The notes under the pieces were generated by a model that was not told where the DNA came from, searched no databases, and saw only the letters and a program-made list of their open reading frames with translations. From Phenylobacterium immobile (ATCC 35973) (lineage in GTDB: Bacteria > Pseudomonadota > Alphaproteobacteria > Caulobacterales > Caulobacteraceae): DNA of 64,000 nucleotides. The DNA lies in NCBI RefSeq assembly GCF_001375595.1, contig NZ_CVJQ01000001.1, forward strand, positions 2,507,001 to 2,571,000. Reading direction: 5' to 3'. A program made the translations under genes and the position numbers. Shown piece after piece: positions 56,975 to 64,000 of the stretch. Positions within the stretch are counted from its first letter, which is position 1. Each line of letters starts with the position of its first letter.

Positions 56975-58579
56975 ATGATGGTGACCTTGTCGAAATCGCT
57001 GCGCAGAAGCCTGCTCGCTTTCGCCGCCCTGAGCGTTATGGCGAGCGCTGCCGCAGCGCAGGCGCCCGAGGCGCAGAAGCAACAGACGGTCGATCTGGTG
57101 AAGAGCCGGGCGAAGCTGGCGCAGGTGATCACCGACCAGGTCTTCAGCTTTGGCGAGCTGGGCTACCAGGAGATCGAGACCTCCAAGTACCTCACGGCCC
57201 TCCTCGAAAAGAACGGCTTCAAGGTCGAGCGCGGGACGTCAGGCATGCCGACCGCCTGGGTTGCGCGGTGGGTGTCGCCGGCCGGGGCGGGCCCGGTGAT
57301 CGCCTTCGGCAGCGACATCGACGGCATTCCGAAAGCCTCGCAGACCCCTGGGGTCGCCTACCGCAAGCCGATGATCGAGGGCGCGCCAGGGCACGGCGAG
57401 GGCCATAACTCCGGCCAGGCGGTGAACATCGTCGCCGCCCTGGCCCTGAAGGACATCATGGTCCGGGACAAGATCCCCGGGACCCTGGTGATGTGGCCGG
57501 GCGTGGCCGAGGAGCTCCTGGGCGCCAAGGCCTTCATGGTGCGCGACGGGGTCTTCAAGGGCGTGGACGCCGTGATCTTCACCCATGTCGGCGACAATCT
57601 GGACACCACCTGGGGCCTCGCCCGCGGCACCGGCGTGATCTCGGTGGAGTATAGCTTCTCAGGGGAATCCGCCCATTCGGCCGCCGCGCCGTGGCGTGGC
57701 AAGAGCGCCCTGGACGCGGTCGAGCTGATGAACATCGGCTGGAACATGCGCCGCGAGCACCTGCGCCCCGAGCAGCGGTCGCATTATGTGATCGTCGATG
57801 GCGGCGACCAGCCCAACGTCGTGCCGTCGAAGGCGTCGGTCTGGTACTATTTCCGCGAGATCGACTTCGCCAACATCCGCAAGAACTACGAGATCGGCAA
57901 CAAGATCGCTGAGGCCGCGGCGATGATGACGGACACCACGGTGACTCGCCGGGTTCTGGGCGCCGCCGCCCCGCGCAACTTCAACCGACCGATGGCGGAA
58001 GCTGCCCAGGCCAATATGGACAAGGTCGGCCTGCCTATTTGGACGGCGGACGAACAGACTTTCGCCAAGGCTGTGCAGAAGCTGGTGGGCGCGAAGGAAG
58101 AGGGGCTGGCGACGAAGTTGAAGCCCATCGAGCCGCCGCCGTCCCCTCCCATCAGCGGTGGGTCGGACGACATCGGCGACATCTCCTGGATCGCGCCGAC
58201 CATCGTCATCCGCTACCCGTCGAACATCCCGGGACTCCCCGGCCACAACTGGTCGAACGCCATCTCCATGGCGACGCCGATCGCGCACAAAGGCGTGGTG
58301 GCCGGCGCCGAAGCCGTGGCCATGACCGCCCTGGACCTGCTGACCGACGCGAAGCTCCTCGCACAGACCAAGGCCTACTTCGAGACTGAGACCCTGAAGG
58401 ACGAAAAGTACCAGCCGCTGATCGGCCCGACCGACACGCCGAAGATCGAGCAGAACGCGGACATCATGGCCCTGTACCGGCCCGGGATGCGCAAGCTCTA
58501 CTATGATCCCGCGAAGTATCCGACTTATCTCGACCAGCTGGGGGTGAAGTTCCCCGAACTCGGGCCGAAGGCGAAGTAG
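56975..58579 (+). CDS. Exported M20D amidohydrolase (AbgB-like)
   Basis: 534 residues from ATG 56975; ATG 56978 or GTG 56981 fit the GGGGGAG site better in spacing. Signal peptide (RRSLLAFAALSVMASAAAAQ). The M20D catalytic domain has IAFGSDIDGIPKA and the metal region APGHGEGHNSGQAVNI, where AbgB-type enzymes usually read GCGHN, so the usual metal-ligand Cys is a Glu. Further motifs are GVAEELLGAKAFMVR and ESAHSAAAPWRGKSALDAVE. It probably cleaves N-acyl or aminobenzoyl-type amides in the periplasm. Confidence 0.87.
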   Translation: MMVTLSKSLRRSLLAFAALSVMASAAAAQAPEAQKQQTVDLVKSRAKLAQVITDQVFSFGELGYQEIETSKYLTALLEKNGFKVERGTSGMPTAWVARWVSPAGAGPVIAFGSDIDGIPKASQTPGVAYRKPMIEGAPGHGEGHNSGQAVNIVAALALKDIMVRDKIPGTLVMWPGVAEELLGAKAFMVRDGVFKGVDAVIFTHVGDNLDTTWGLARGTGVISVEYSFSGESAHSAAAPWRGKSALDAVELMNIGWNMRREHLRPEQRSHYVIVDGGDQPNVVPSKASVWYYFREIDFANIRKNYEIGNKIAEAAAMMTDTTVTRRVLGAAAPRNFNRPMAEAAQANMDKVGLPIWTADEQTFAKAVQKLVGAKEEGLATKLKPIEPPPSPPISGGSDDIGDISWIAPTIVIRYPSNIPGLPGHNWSNAISMATPIAHKGVVAGAEAVAMTALDLLTDAKLLAQTKAYFETETLKDEKYQPLIGPTDTPKIEQNADIMALYRPGMRKLYYDPAKYPTYLDQLGVKFPELGPKAK

Positions 58580-58582
58580 GCT

Positions 58583-58990
58583 TCAGAGCAGGTCACGCAG
58601 CCACGCGACGAGCGGCGCGTCGGCCGGAGGCATGGGGTAATCGTCAAGGCGGTTGGGCTTGACCCAGGCGAGGCCGGCGTGCTCGCGGGCGGTGACCTGC
58701 CCTTCCCACTTGCGGCAAAGGTAGAGCGGCATGAGCAGGTGGAAATCCTCGTAGGCGTGGCTGGCGAACACGAAAGGGGCGAGGCAGGCCTGGGCGACGC
58801 GGATGCCCAACTCCTCCTCCAGCTCGCGGATGATGCAGGCCTCGGGGCTTTCGCCCGGCTCGACCTTGCCGCCGGGAAATTCCCATAGGCCCGCCAGCGC
58901 CTTGCCCTCCGGCCGCTGGCAGATCAGCACGCGACCGTCGATGTCCACCAGGGCGGCCGCGGCCACCAGAAGCATTCGCTTTTCGCTCAT
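58583..58990 (-). CDS. mutT: 8-oxo-dGTP diphosphatase, MutT-type Nudix hydrolase
   Basis: 135 residues from ATG 58990. The complete Nudix box GGKVEPGESPEACIIRELEE continuing into ELGI is present. VDIDGRVLICQRPEGKALAG and the C-terminal GLAWVKPNRLDDYPMPPADA are MutT-like. It clears oxidised dGTP from the nucleotide pool. In many Caulobacterales mutT sits near argJ and secA, as here. Convergent with the amidohydrolase gene (3-base gap). Confidence 0.9.
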   Translation of the reverse strand: MSEKRMLLVAAAALVDIDGRVLICQRPEGKALAGLWEFPGGKVEPGESPEACIIRELEEELGIRVAQACLAPFVFASHAYEDFHLLMPLYLCRKWEGQVTAREHAGLAWVKPNRLDDYPMPPADAPLVAWLRDLL

Positions 58991-59248
58991 ACGCGCTCTT
59001 CGACCGAGCGTGGCCAAAAGGCAATATCCGCCCCTGCGGTTGACATTGCGGGCCAAAAGGTCGATCTGCCGTCTCGCGCTCGTTCATTCGGGCGATATCG
59101 GCGCTCCAGCCGCGTGGGGCCTCTTCATCGAGGCTCAGCCTGTCGAGCGCCCTGACCGCATAGATTCGCCCATCACGCGGGGCGCTTCCCCAAAGTCCCG
59201 CGACCTCGCGCCCCCGTCATGACGGCTGGGCGCGCTCGGCGCATATCG

Positions 59249-60718
59249 ATGAGACGAGTTTTGACCCAGTTTACTGATCTTGGCCTCGCCAAGCCCCTGC
59301 TCAAGGCCCTGGCTGACGAAGGCTACACCACCCCTACCCCCATCCAGGCGCAAGCCATTCCCGGCGTCATGTCCGGCCGCGACCTGCTGGGCATCGCCCA
59401 GACGGGCACCGGCAAGACCGCCGCCTTCGCGCTTCCCATCCTGCATCGCCTGGCCGAGAACCGCGTCCCGGCGCCGCGCCGCGGGTGCCGCGTCCTGGTG
59501 CTGTCGCCCACCCGCGAACTCGCCACCCAGATCGGCGAAAGCTTCAAGTCCTATGGCAAGCAAATCGGCGTCAGCGTCGCCGTCGTTTTCGGCGGCGTGA
59601 AGTACGGCGGCCAGATGCGTGCGCTCGCCGGCGGCGTCGACGTGCTGGTGGCCACGCCTGGCCGCCTGCTCGACCACCTCGGCGAAAAGTCGATCACCCT
59701 GCAAGGCGTCGAGACCTTCGTCCTCGATGAGGCCGACCAGATGCTCGACATGGGCTTCATCCTGCCGATCCGGAAGATCGTGAAGTTCCTGCCGAAGATG
59801 CGCCAGAACCTGTTCTTCTCGGCCACCATGCCGAGCGAGATCGAGAAGCTGACCGTCGACATCCTGAACCCGAACCCGCTGAAGGTCTCGGTGACGCCGC
59901 AGGCCACCACGGTCGAGCGGATCAACCAGAAGGTCCTGTTTGTTGAAGGCGCCCGCAAGCGGGCCCTGCTGGCGGAACTGTTCGATGACGCCAGCTTCAA
60001 GCGCGTCATCGTCTTCACTCGCACCAAGCGCGGCGCCGACCGCGTGGCCAAGAGCCTGGAGCAGGTGGGCGTCGAGGCCGCCGCGATCCACGGCGACAAG
60101 AGCCAGGGCCAACGCGAACGGGCGCTCGCCGAGTTCAAGAAGGGCGCCGTGCGCGCCCTGGTCGCCACCGACATCGCCGCCCGCGGCATCGACATCGATG
60201 CGGTCAGCCACGTCGTCCAGTTCGAGTTGCCGAATGTGCCGGAGGCCTACGTCCACCGGATCGGCCGGACCGCGCGCGCCGGCGCCGACGGCTCGGCCGT
60301 GGCCTTCTGCGCCGATGATGAGCGCAACCTGCTGAAGGACATCGAGAAGGTGACGCGCCAGCGCATCCCCTCCTTCGATCGTCGCAACGACAAGCAGCTG
60401 GGCGCGGCCACCGCCGTCATGCCTGAGCCGGCTGGCGTCAAGGCCGAGCGGCCCGACACGCGCGGCCAGCGCAACGCCCGTCCGCCGCAGAACCGCAACC
60501 GCAATCACGGCGGCGGCGGCCAGAACGGCCATCGTCACGAGGGCGCGCCGGTGCGTGAAGCTTCGAGCAAGGGCTACACGCCCAAGACGGACGCCATCCG
60601 GAGCGAACCCGCCCGCCCCGCCGGCCTGCAAGCCGCCGCCAAGGCCGCCTTCAAGGGCCCAGGCCGCGGCGGCGCGGCGAAACCCGCGGGCCGCACGGGC
60701 GTCTGGTCGAACCGCTAG
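59249..60718 (+). CDS. DEAD-box RNA helicase (RhlE-like)
   Basis: 489 residues from ATG 59249 (59219 is an alternative). Q motif TPTPIQAQAIP, motif I AQTGTGKTAAFALP, Ia PTRELATQI, II VLDEADQMLDMGF, III FFSATMPSEI, and VI YVHRIGRTARAG. The 110-residue C-terminal tail is Arg/Asn/Gly/Pro-rich, with QNRNRNHGGGGQNGH and a basic end, typical of RhlE-type RNA-binding tails. It unwinds structured RNA in ribosome assembly or cold adaptation. Followed by a strong hairpin. Confidence 0.95.
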   Translation: MRRVLTQFTDLGLAKPLLKALADEGYTTPTPIQAQAIPGVMSGRDLLGIAQTGTGKTAAFALPILHRLAENRVPAPRRGCRVLVLSPTRELATQIGESFKSYGKQIGVSVAVVFGGVKYGGQMRALAGGVDVLVATPGRLLDHLGEKSITLQGVETFVLDEADQMLDMGFILPIRKIVKFLPKMRQNLFFSATMPSEIEKLTVDILNPNPLKVSVTPQATTVERINQKVLFVEGARKRALLAELFDDASFKRVIVFTRTKRGADRVAKSLEQVGVEAAAIHGDKSQGQRERALAEFKKGAVRALVATDIAARGIDIDAVSHVVQFELPNVPEAYVHRIGRTARAGADGSAVAFCADDERNLLKDIEKVTRQRIPSFDRRNDKQLGAATAVMPEPAGVKAERPDTRGQRNARPPQNRNRNHGGGGQNGHRHEGAPVREASSKGYTPKTDAIRSEPARPAGLQAAAKAAFKGPGRGGAAKPAGRTGVWSNR

Positions 60719-60742
60719 GCCTCACCGACCTTCGAGACAGTG

Positions 60743-60772
60743 GAAGAGCGCGGCGGCGACGCCGCGCTCTTC
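60743..60772 (+). terminator. Terminator hairpin after the DEAD-box helicase gene
   Basis: GAAGAGCGCGGCG (60743-60755) pairs with CGCCGCGCTCTTC (60760-60772), loop GCGA; 13-base perfect stem. The following TGCGTTGG is a poor T-tract, so termination may be only partial. Confidence 0.7.
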
Positions 60773-60794
60773 TGCGTTGGGGTGGAGATCATGG

Positions 60795-60817
60795 ATCCTC
60801 GGGACAAGCCCGAGGAT
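60795..60817. repeat. Palindromic intergenic repeat element
   Basis: ATCCTCGGG-acaag-CCCGAGGAT flanked by TCATGG and GACGACC. The TGGATCCTCGGGACAAGCC pattern with its mirror half is a widespread dispersed palindrome in alphaproteobacterial genomes. It lies in the 209-base gap between the helicase gene and the end of argJ; I see no gene in the rest of that gap. Confidence 0.65.
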
Positions 60818-60927
60818 GACGACCTTATTGGGTAAGCGCCGTGGGCAGCTTGCTCGGCCAAGTGCGCGGCGCTGTCGCTGGGCTCGAGGGGGCTTGGCTT
60901 CGCCGGCTTCGCTGCGGACGTGGACGA

Positions 60928-62373
60928 TCAGCTCCGGTAGTCGCCGTTGATTTCGACGTAGCGCTTGGTGAGATCACAGGTCCAGACGTCGGCCGAAGCG
61001 CGGCCCACGCCCACATCAACGCTGACCTCGAGCTCCAGGCGCTTCATATAGGCGCTCATCTTGGCCTCGGAGTAGGTCGGCGAGACGAGGCCGTCCTGGG
61101 CGGCGACGAGGTCGCCGAACTTCACCGAGAGCTGGCTGCGGTCCATGGGTTCGTCAGCCTTGCCCACCGCCATGACGATGCGGCCCCAGTTGGCGTCCTC
61201 ACCGGCGAAGGCGGTCTTGACGAGCGGACTGTCAGCGATCGAGCGGGCGATCTTGCGGGCTGAGGCGTGGCTCTCGGCGCCATTGACGGTGATCTTGACG
61301 AACTTGGTGGCGCCCTCGCCATCGCGCACCAACTGGTGCGCGAGGTTCAGCAGCACCTGCTCCAGCTTCTCGCGGAAGTCCGCCAGGCGGCGGTCGCCGG
61401 CGCGGCTGATGCGCGGGGCGCCAGACTTGCCTGTGGCGAACAACAGCAGCGTGTCGTTGGTCGAACGATCGCCGTCGACCGTCACCGCGTTGAAGGTGTT
61501 GCGTGTGTAGAGGCTAACCAGCGTCTGCAGGGCGGCAGGCGCGATATCGGCGTCGGTGACGACAAAGGCCAGCATGGTCGCCATGTCCGGCGCGATCATG
61601 CCCGAGCCCTTGCAGACGCCGCCGATGCGCACGGTGACGCCGTCGATCACGGCCTCGGCGAACGCCCCCTTGGGGAAGGTGTCGGTGGTCATGATGGCGC
61701 GCGCCGCGCCCGGCCAGCCATCGGCCGTCAGGCGGGCCTCAACATCAGGCAGGCGGTGCACGATCTTGGCGTCGTCGAGCAGCACGCCGATCACGCCGGT
61801 GGAGGCGACCATCACGTCGCGCTGGCGGCAGTCCAGGCGCTTGCCGACGGCGGAGGCGACCCGCCGCACGGCGTCGGCGCCGGGTCTGCCGGTGAAGGAG
61901 TTGGCGCAGCCGGCGTTGACGACCAGAGCCCGGACGCCCGCGCCTTGCGTCGTCTCCAACTGCCGCTTGCACCAGTCGACCGGGGCCGAACCCACGCCGT
62001 GGCGGGTGAAAACGCCGGCGCACGACGCGCCGTCGGGGAAGCTCATCAGGAGCAGATCTTCGCGCTCATGCTTGTAGAATCCAGCCCGGCCGGTCGCGAG
62101 CTCGACGCCGGCGATCGGCGGCATGTGCGGGAAGGGGACGGCCAGCGGAGAAACCAGCAGAGCGTCCTTTTCGGCCTTGGTCTGGGGCGCGGCGGGATCC
62201 AGGGCCTTGGCGTGCTTGTCCGCGCGCTTCAGCGCCGCGCGCTTCATGGCGCTGGCCAGAGGGTCGAGGGCGCGCTCAATGGTCTGGCCGACGGCCTCCA
62301 CCGGCTTGACCGCCGCTTCCAGGGCCTTGGCGCTGCGGCTCGGGGCTTTCGGGGTTTGCGGCTTGCGGCTCAT
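60928..62373 (-). CDS. argJ: Glutamate N-acetyltransferase/amino-acid acetyltransferase
   Basis: 481 residues. It recycles the acetyl group in arginine synthesis (ornithine acetyltransferase). The autocleavage site is GMIAPDMATMLAFVVTD, with the nucleophile Thr266 created by Ala-Thr cleavage. CKGSG upstream and VVNAGCANSFTG fit. The C-terminus ends YVEINGDYRS. An N-terminal Lys/Ala-rich extension of about 70 residues precedes the usual start near VSPLAVPFPHMPPIAGVELA and is absent from most ArgJ proteins; it may be real or an over-long start. Overlaps the upstream PPIase gene (ATGA). Confidence 0.95.
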   Translation of the reverse strand: MSRKPQTPKAPSRSAKALEAAVKPVEAVGQTIERALDPLASAMKRAALKRADKHAKALDPAAPQTKAEKDALLVSPLAVPFPHMPPIAGVELATGRAGFYKHEREDLLLMSFPDGASCAGVFTRHGVGSAPVDWCKRQLETTQGAGVRALVVNAGCANSFTGRPGADAVRRVASAVGKRLDCRQRDVMVASTGVIGVLLDDAKIVHRLPDVEARLTADGWPGAARAIMTTDTFPKGAFAEAVIDGVTVRIGGVCKGSGMIAPDMATMLAFVVTDADIAPAALQTLVSLYTRNTFNAVTVDGDRSTNDTLLLFATGKSGAPRISRAGDRRLADFREKLEQVLLNLAHQLVRDGEGATKFVKITVNGAESHASARKIARSIADSPLVKTAFAGEDANWGRIVMAVGKADEPMDRSQLSVKFGDLVAAQDGLVSPTYSEAKMSAYMKRLELEVSVDVGVGRASADVWTCDLTKRYVEINGDYRS

Positions 62374-63287
62374 GGGGCGGATCCCTCGGAAGGCGGCGGT
62401 GCGTCAGCGGGCGGCGGGGACAGGGTGGCGGGATCCTGCTTCACCAGGGTCTCGATCTTGGCCTGACTTCGGAGCTTTTCCAGCAGGTCACGTATCTGAT
62501 CATAGGTCAGGAAGCGCACGATCTGCGGCCGCGCCGCATCGAGCGGCACCTGGGCCTCCAAGCGGCGATCTTCGACCTTCAGCACCACCCAGCCGTTTTC
62601 GACCTGGAAAGGTCCGACGATCGCGTCCTTGGCCGCGCCGTCCAGGGCCGTGGCATAGGCCTCAGGCATGACGTCGAGCGTGAAGTAGCCCAGATCGCCA
62701 CCGTTGAACCGCGTGGCGGCGTCCTTGGAACGCTCCATGGCCAGGGCCTCGAAGGAGGCGCCGGAGGACAGCAGGGCCTTCACGGCTTGGGCGTCCTGCG
62801 CGCTGGTCAGCAGGATCTGGCGGGCGTGGATCTCCTCGGAGCGGCGAGCGAGCCGCTGTTGCTCGTCATAGAGGCCCTTGATGGCGCCGTCGGTGACGGC
62901 GTCGCTCACGGCGGCCTCGACCAGCAGGTCGCCCAGGACGCGGTCGCGGGCGGCGGCCAACCGGCGCTGGGCCACGGGGTCCTTGTCGATCTTGCGGCGG
63001 ACGGCCTCCGACGACAGCAGTTTTTGGTCAATCACCTCGCCCAACACGCGATGGAAGAGGTCAGAGGTGATCTCCAGCGGCTCGCCCTCGCCGATCAGGC
63101 CCTGGGCCACGGCCTCGCGCTTGACGTCGGAGGACCAGACGGTCTTGCCGTCCACCTTGGCGACGGCGACATCGCCGCGCTCCGGCGCGGTTTCCGCCCG
63201 ATCCGCGCCGCCGCAGCCCGCAATCGCCAGGGTCGCCGCGCAAAGACTGGCGAGAAGGGCGGATCGGAAGGCTGTTGCGGCCGCCAT
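62370..63287 (-). CDS. Parvulin-type peptidyl-prolyl isomerase lipoprotein
   Basis: 305 residues from ATG 63287. Signal peptide ending in lipobox AIAGC. The SurA-like N-terminal helical region has DLFHRVLGEVIDQKLLSSEA. The parvulin domain covers about 160-260: IHARQILLTSAQDAQAVKAL, then SFEALAMERSKDAATRFNGG, DLGYFTLDVMPEAYATAL and GWVVLKVEDRR. It is probably an outer-membrane or periplasmic folding factor, a PrsA/SurA analogue. The C-terminal tail is Pro-rich (PADAPPPSEGSAP). Coupled to argJ downstream and divergent from secA. Confidence 0.9.
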   Translation of the reverse strand: MAAATAFRSALLASLCAATLAIAGCGGADRAETAPERGDVAVAKVDGKTVWSSDVKREAVAQGLIGEGEPLEITSDLFHRVLGEVIDQKLLSSEAVRRKIDKDPVAQRRLAAARDRVLGDLLVEAAVSDAVTDGAIKGLYDEQQRLARRSEEIHARQILLTSAQDAQAVKALLSSGASFEALAMERSKDAATRFNGGDLGYFTLDVMPEAYATALDGAAKDAIVGPFQVENGWVVLKVEDRRLEAQVPLDAARPQIVRFLTYDQIRDLLEKLRSQAKIETLVKQDPATLSPPPADAPPPSEGSAP

Positions 63288-63373
63288 GAAGGGATCCCTG
63301 CGGGTGAGCCGTCCGGCTCTAGCGGTATCCGCGACGGCTTGCAAAGCGCCGGAGGGACATAAGGGGCGCCGCG

Positions 63374-63401
63374 TTGACACTGGCAGGGTCGCTGCTTAAG
63401 T
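63374..63401 (+). promoter_or_regulatory. Possible secA promoter
   Basis: -35 TTGACA (63374-63379), 16-base spacer, -10 TTAAGT (63396-63401). It would give a leader of about 140 bases containing a long-range inverted repeat (CGCCCGCCTC 63404-63413 with GAGGCGGGCG 63444-63453), which might fold as a regulatory stem as in other secA leaders (inference). Confidence 0.35.
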
Positions 63402-63545
63402 CTCGCCCGCCTCAAAAGGATCGGATTTACGGCGCGACTATCCGAGGCGGGCGCCGTGTGCGGCCCATCTCTGATAGAGTGGTCTTGCTATAAGGCCCCC
63501 GCGCACCGACTTCCGTTTCGCCGCCTTGTCCGGACGCCCGCTTCG

Positions 63546-64000
63546 ATGATCTTCCAGAAACTCTTCGGCTCTTCCAACGACCGCAAGGTCAAGGCCATGT
63601 CCGCGCGGGTCGCCAAGATCAACGCCTATGAGCCGACGTTCCAGGCGCTGAGCGACGAGGCGCTACGCGCCAAGACCCTGGAGTTCAAAGACCGCCTGGC
63701 CAAGGGCGCGACCCTGGACGACCTGATGGAGGAGGCCTTCGCCGTCGTTCGCGAGGCCTCGCGCCGCACGCTCGGCCAGCGCCACTATGACGTGCAGCTG
63801 GTCGGCGGCATGATCCTGCACAAGGGCGGGATCGCCGAGATGCGGACCGGCGAAGGCAAGACCCTGGTCGCCACCGCGCCGACCTATCTTAACGCGCTCG
63901 CCGGCAAGGGCGTCCACGTCATTACGGTCAACGATTACCTGGCGCAGCGCGACAGCGAGTGGATGGGCCAGGTCTACCGGTTCCTGGGCCTGAGCGTCGG
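63546..64000 (+). CDS. secA: Preprotein translocase ATPase SecA (N-terminal part; runs off window)
   Basis: 151 complete codons seen. Begins [20 protein letters not shown], then the conserved [40 protein letters not shown] and the Walker [21 protein letters not shown]. It is the motor that drives secretory preproteins through SecYEG. No frame problem in the visible part. Divergent from the PPIase lipoprotein gene, itself a likely helper of exported-protein folding. Confidence 0.97.
   Translation, partial: MIFQKLFGSSNDRKVKAMSARVAKINAYEPTFQALSDEALRAKTLEFKDRLAKGATLDDLMEEAFAVVREASRRTLGQRHYDVQLVGGMILHKGGIAEMRTGEGKTLVATAPTYLNALAGKGVHVITVNDYLAQRDSEWMGQVYRFLGLSV

Overview
The window reads as chromosomal DNA of a high-GC alphaproteobacterium of the order Caulobacterales (Caulobacter/Phenylobacterium-like). 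Support comes from a DUF1153 protein that looks like the CtrA antagonist SciP, an SOS box of the alphaproteobacterial type (GTTC-N7-GTTC), many ATGA-coupled gene pairs, and typical alphaproteobacterial clusters (nadA-nadB-nadC, grx/comF/NDUFAF5-type methyltransferase, argJ/PPIase/secA). No rRNA, tRNA, CRISPR array, transposase or integrase was recognised. The window opens inside an anti-sigma factor gene and closes inside secA.

Layout. 1-2 kb: a translationally coupled operon on the minus strand (exported cupin, ECF sigma factor, RskA-type anti-sigma factor). 2-10 kb: carB, a 56-residue membrane protein, a P-loop kinase, a decayed ORF, a CPA1 cation/proton antiporter, a DUF2171 protein, an HELHH protein and a SRAP (HMCES/YedK) protein. 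10.1-16.4 kb: an accessory interval bounded by two greA paralogues. It holds a broken phytanoyl-CoA dioxygenase fragment, a subtilase plus AAA+ ATPase pair that matches the IetAS system, a hypothetical gene behind a LexA-type box, and a small K+-channel-like protein. 16.3-22.4 kb: an ELM1-family protein, a PseG-like glycan enzyme, trxB, an acetyltransferase and uvrB. 22.5-28.5 kb: two SleB-type cell wall hydrolases around nadA-nadB-nadC, whose upstream region carries two related palindromes. 28.6-34.6 kb: small stress or housekeeping genes, a decayed DUF899 gene, a thiolase, mnmA, sciP and a RusA-type resolvase. 34.6-44.4 kb: fumC, a haem-oxygenase-like diiron protein, an APH-type kinase, a polyprenyl diphosphate synthase, a TrmN6-like methylase, ilvC, arfB, paiB-like and small exported proteins. 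44.5-56.9 kb: clpB, two exported peptidases, a DUF1178/nitrilase/glutaredoxin/ComF group, a methyltransferase, and a 3-hydroxybutyrate dehydrogenase plus patatin pair. 56.9-64 kb: an M20D amidohydrolase, mutT, a DEAD-box helicase, argJ, a parvulin-type lipoprotein and the start of secA.

Most of the window is ordinary core genome. The parts most worth a second look are the 10.6-14.7 kb island (an IetAS-like protease/ATPase pair abutting a truncated gene, with a probable SOS-controlled leaderless gene on its other side) and the paired palindromic operators in front of the NAD biosynthesis operon. Functions are assigned from motifs read by eye; no database search was run.
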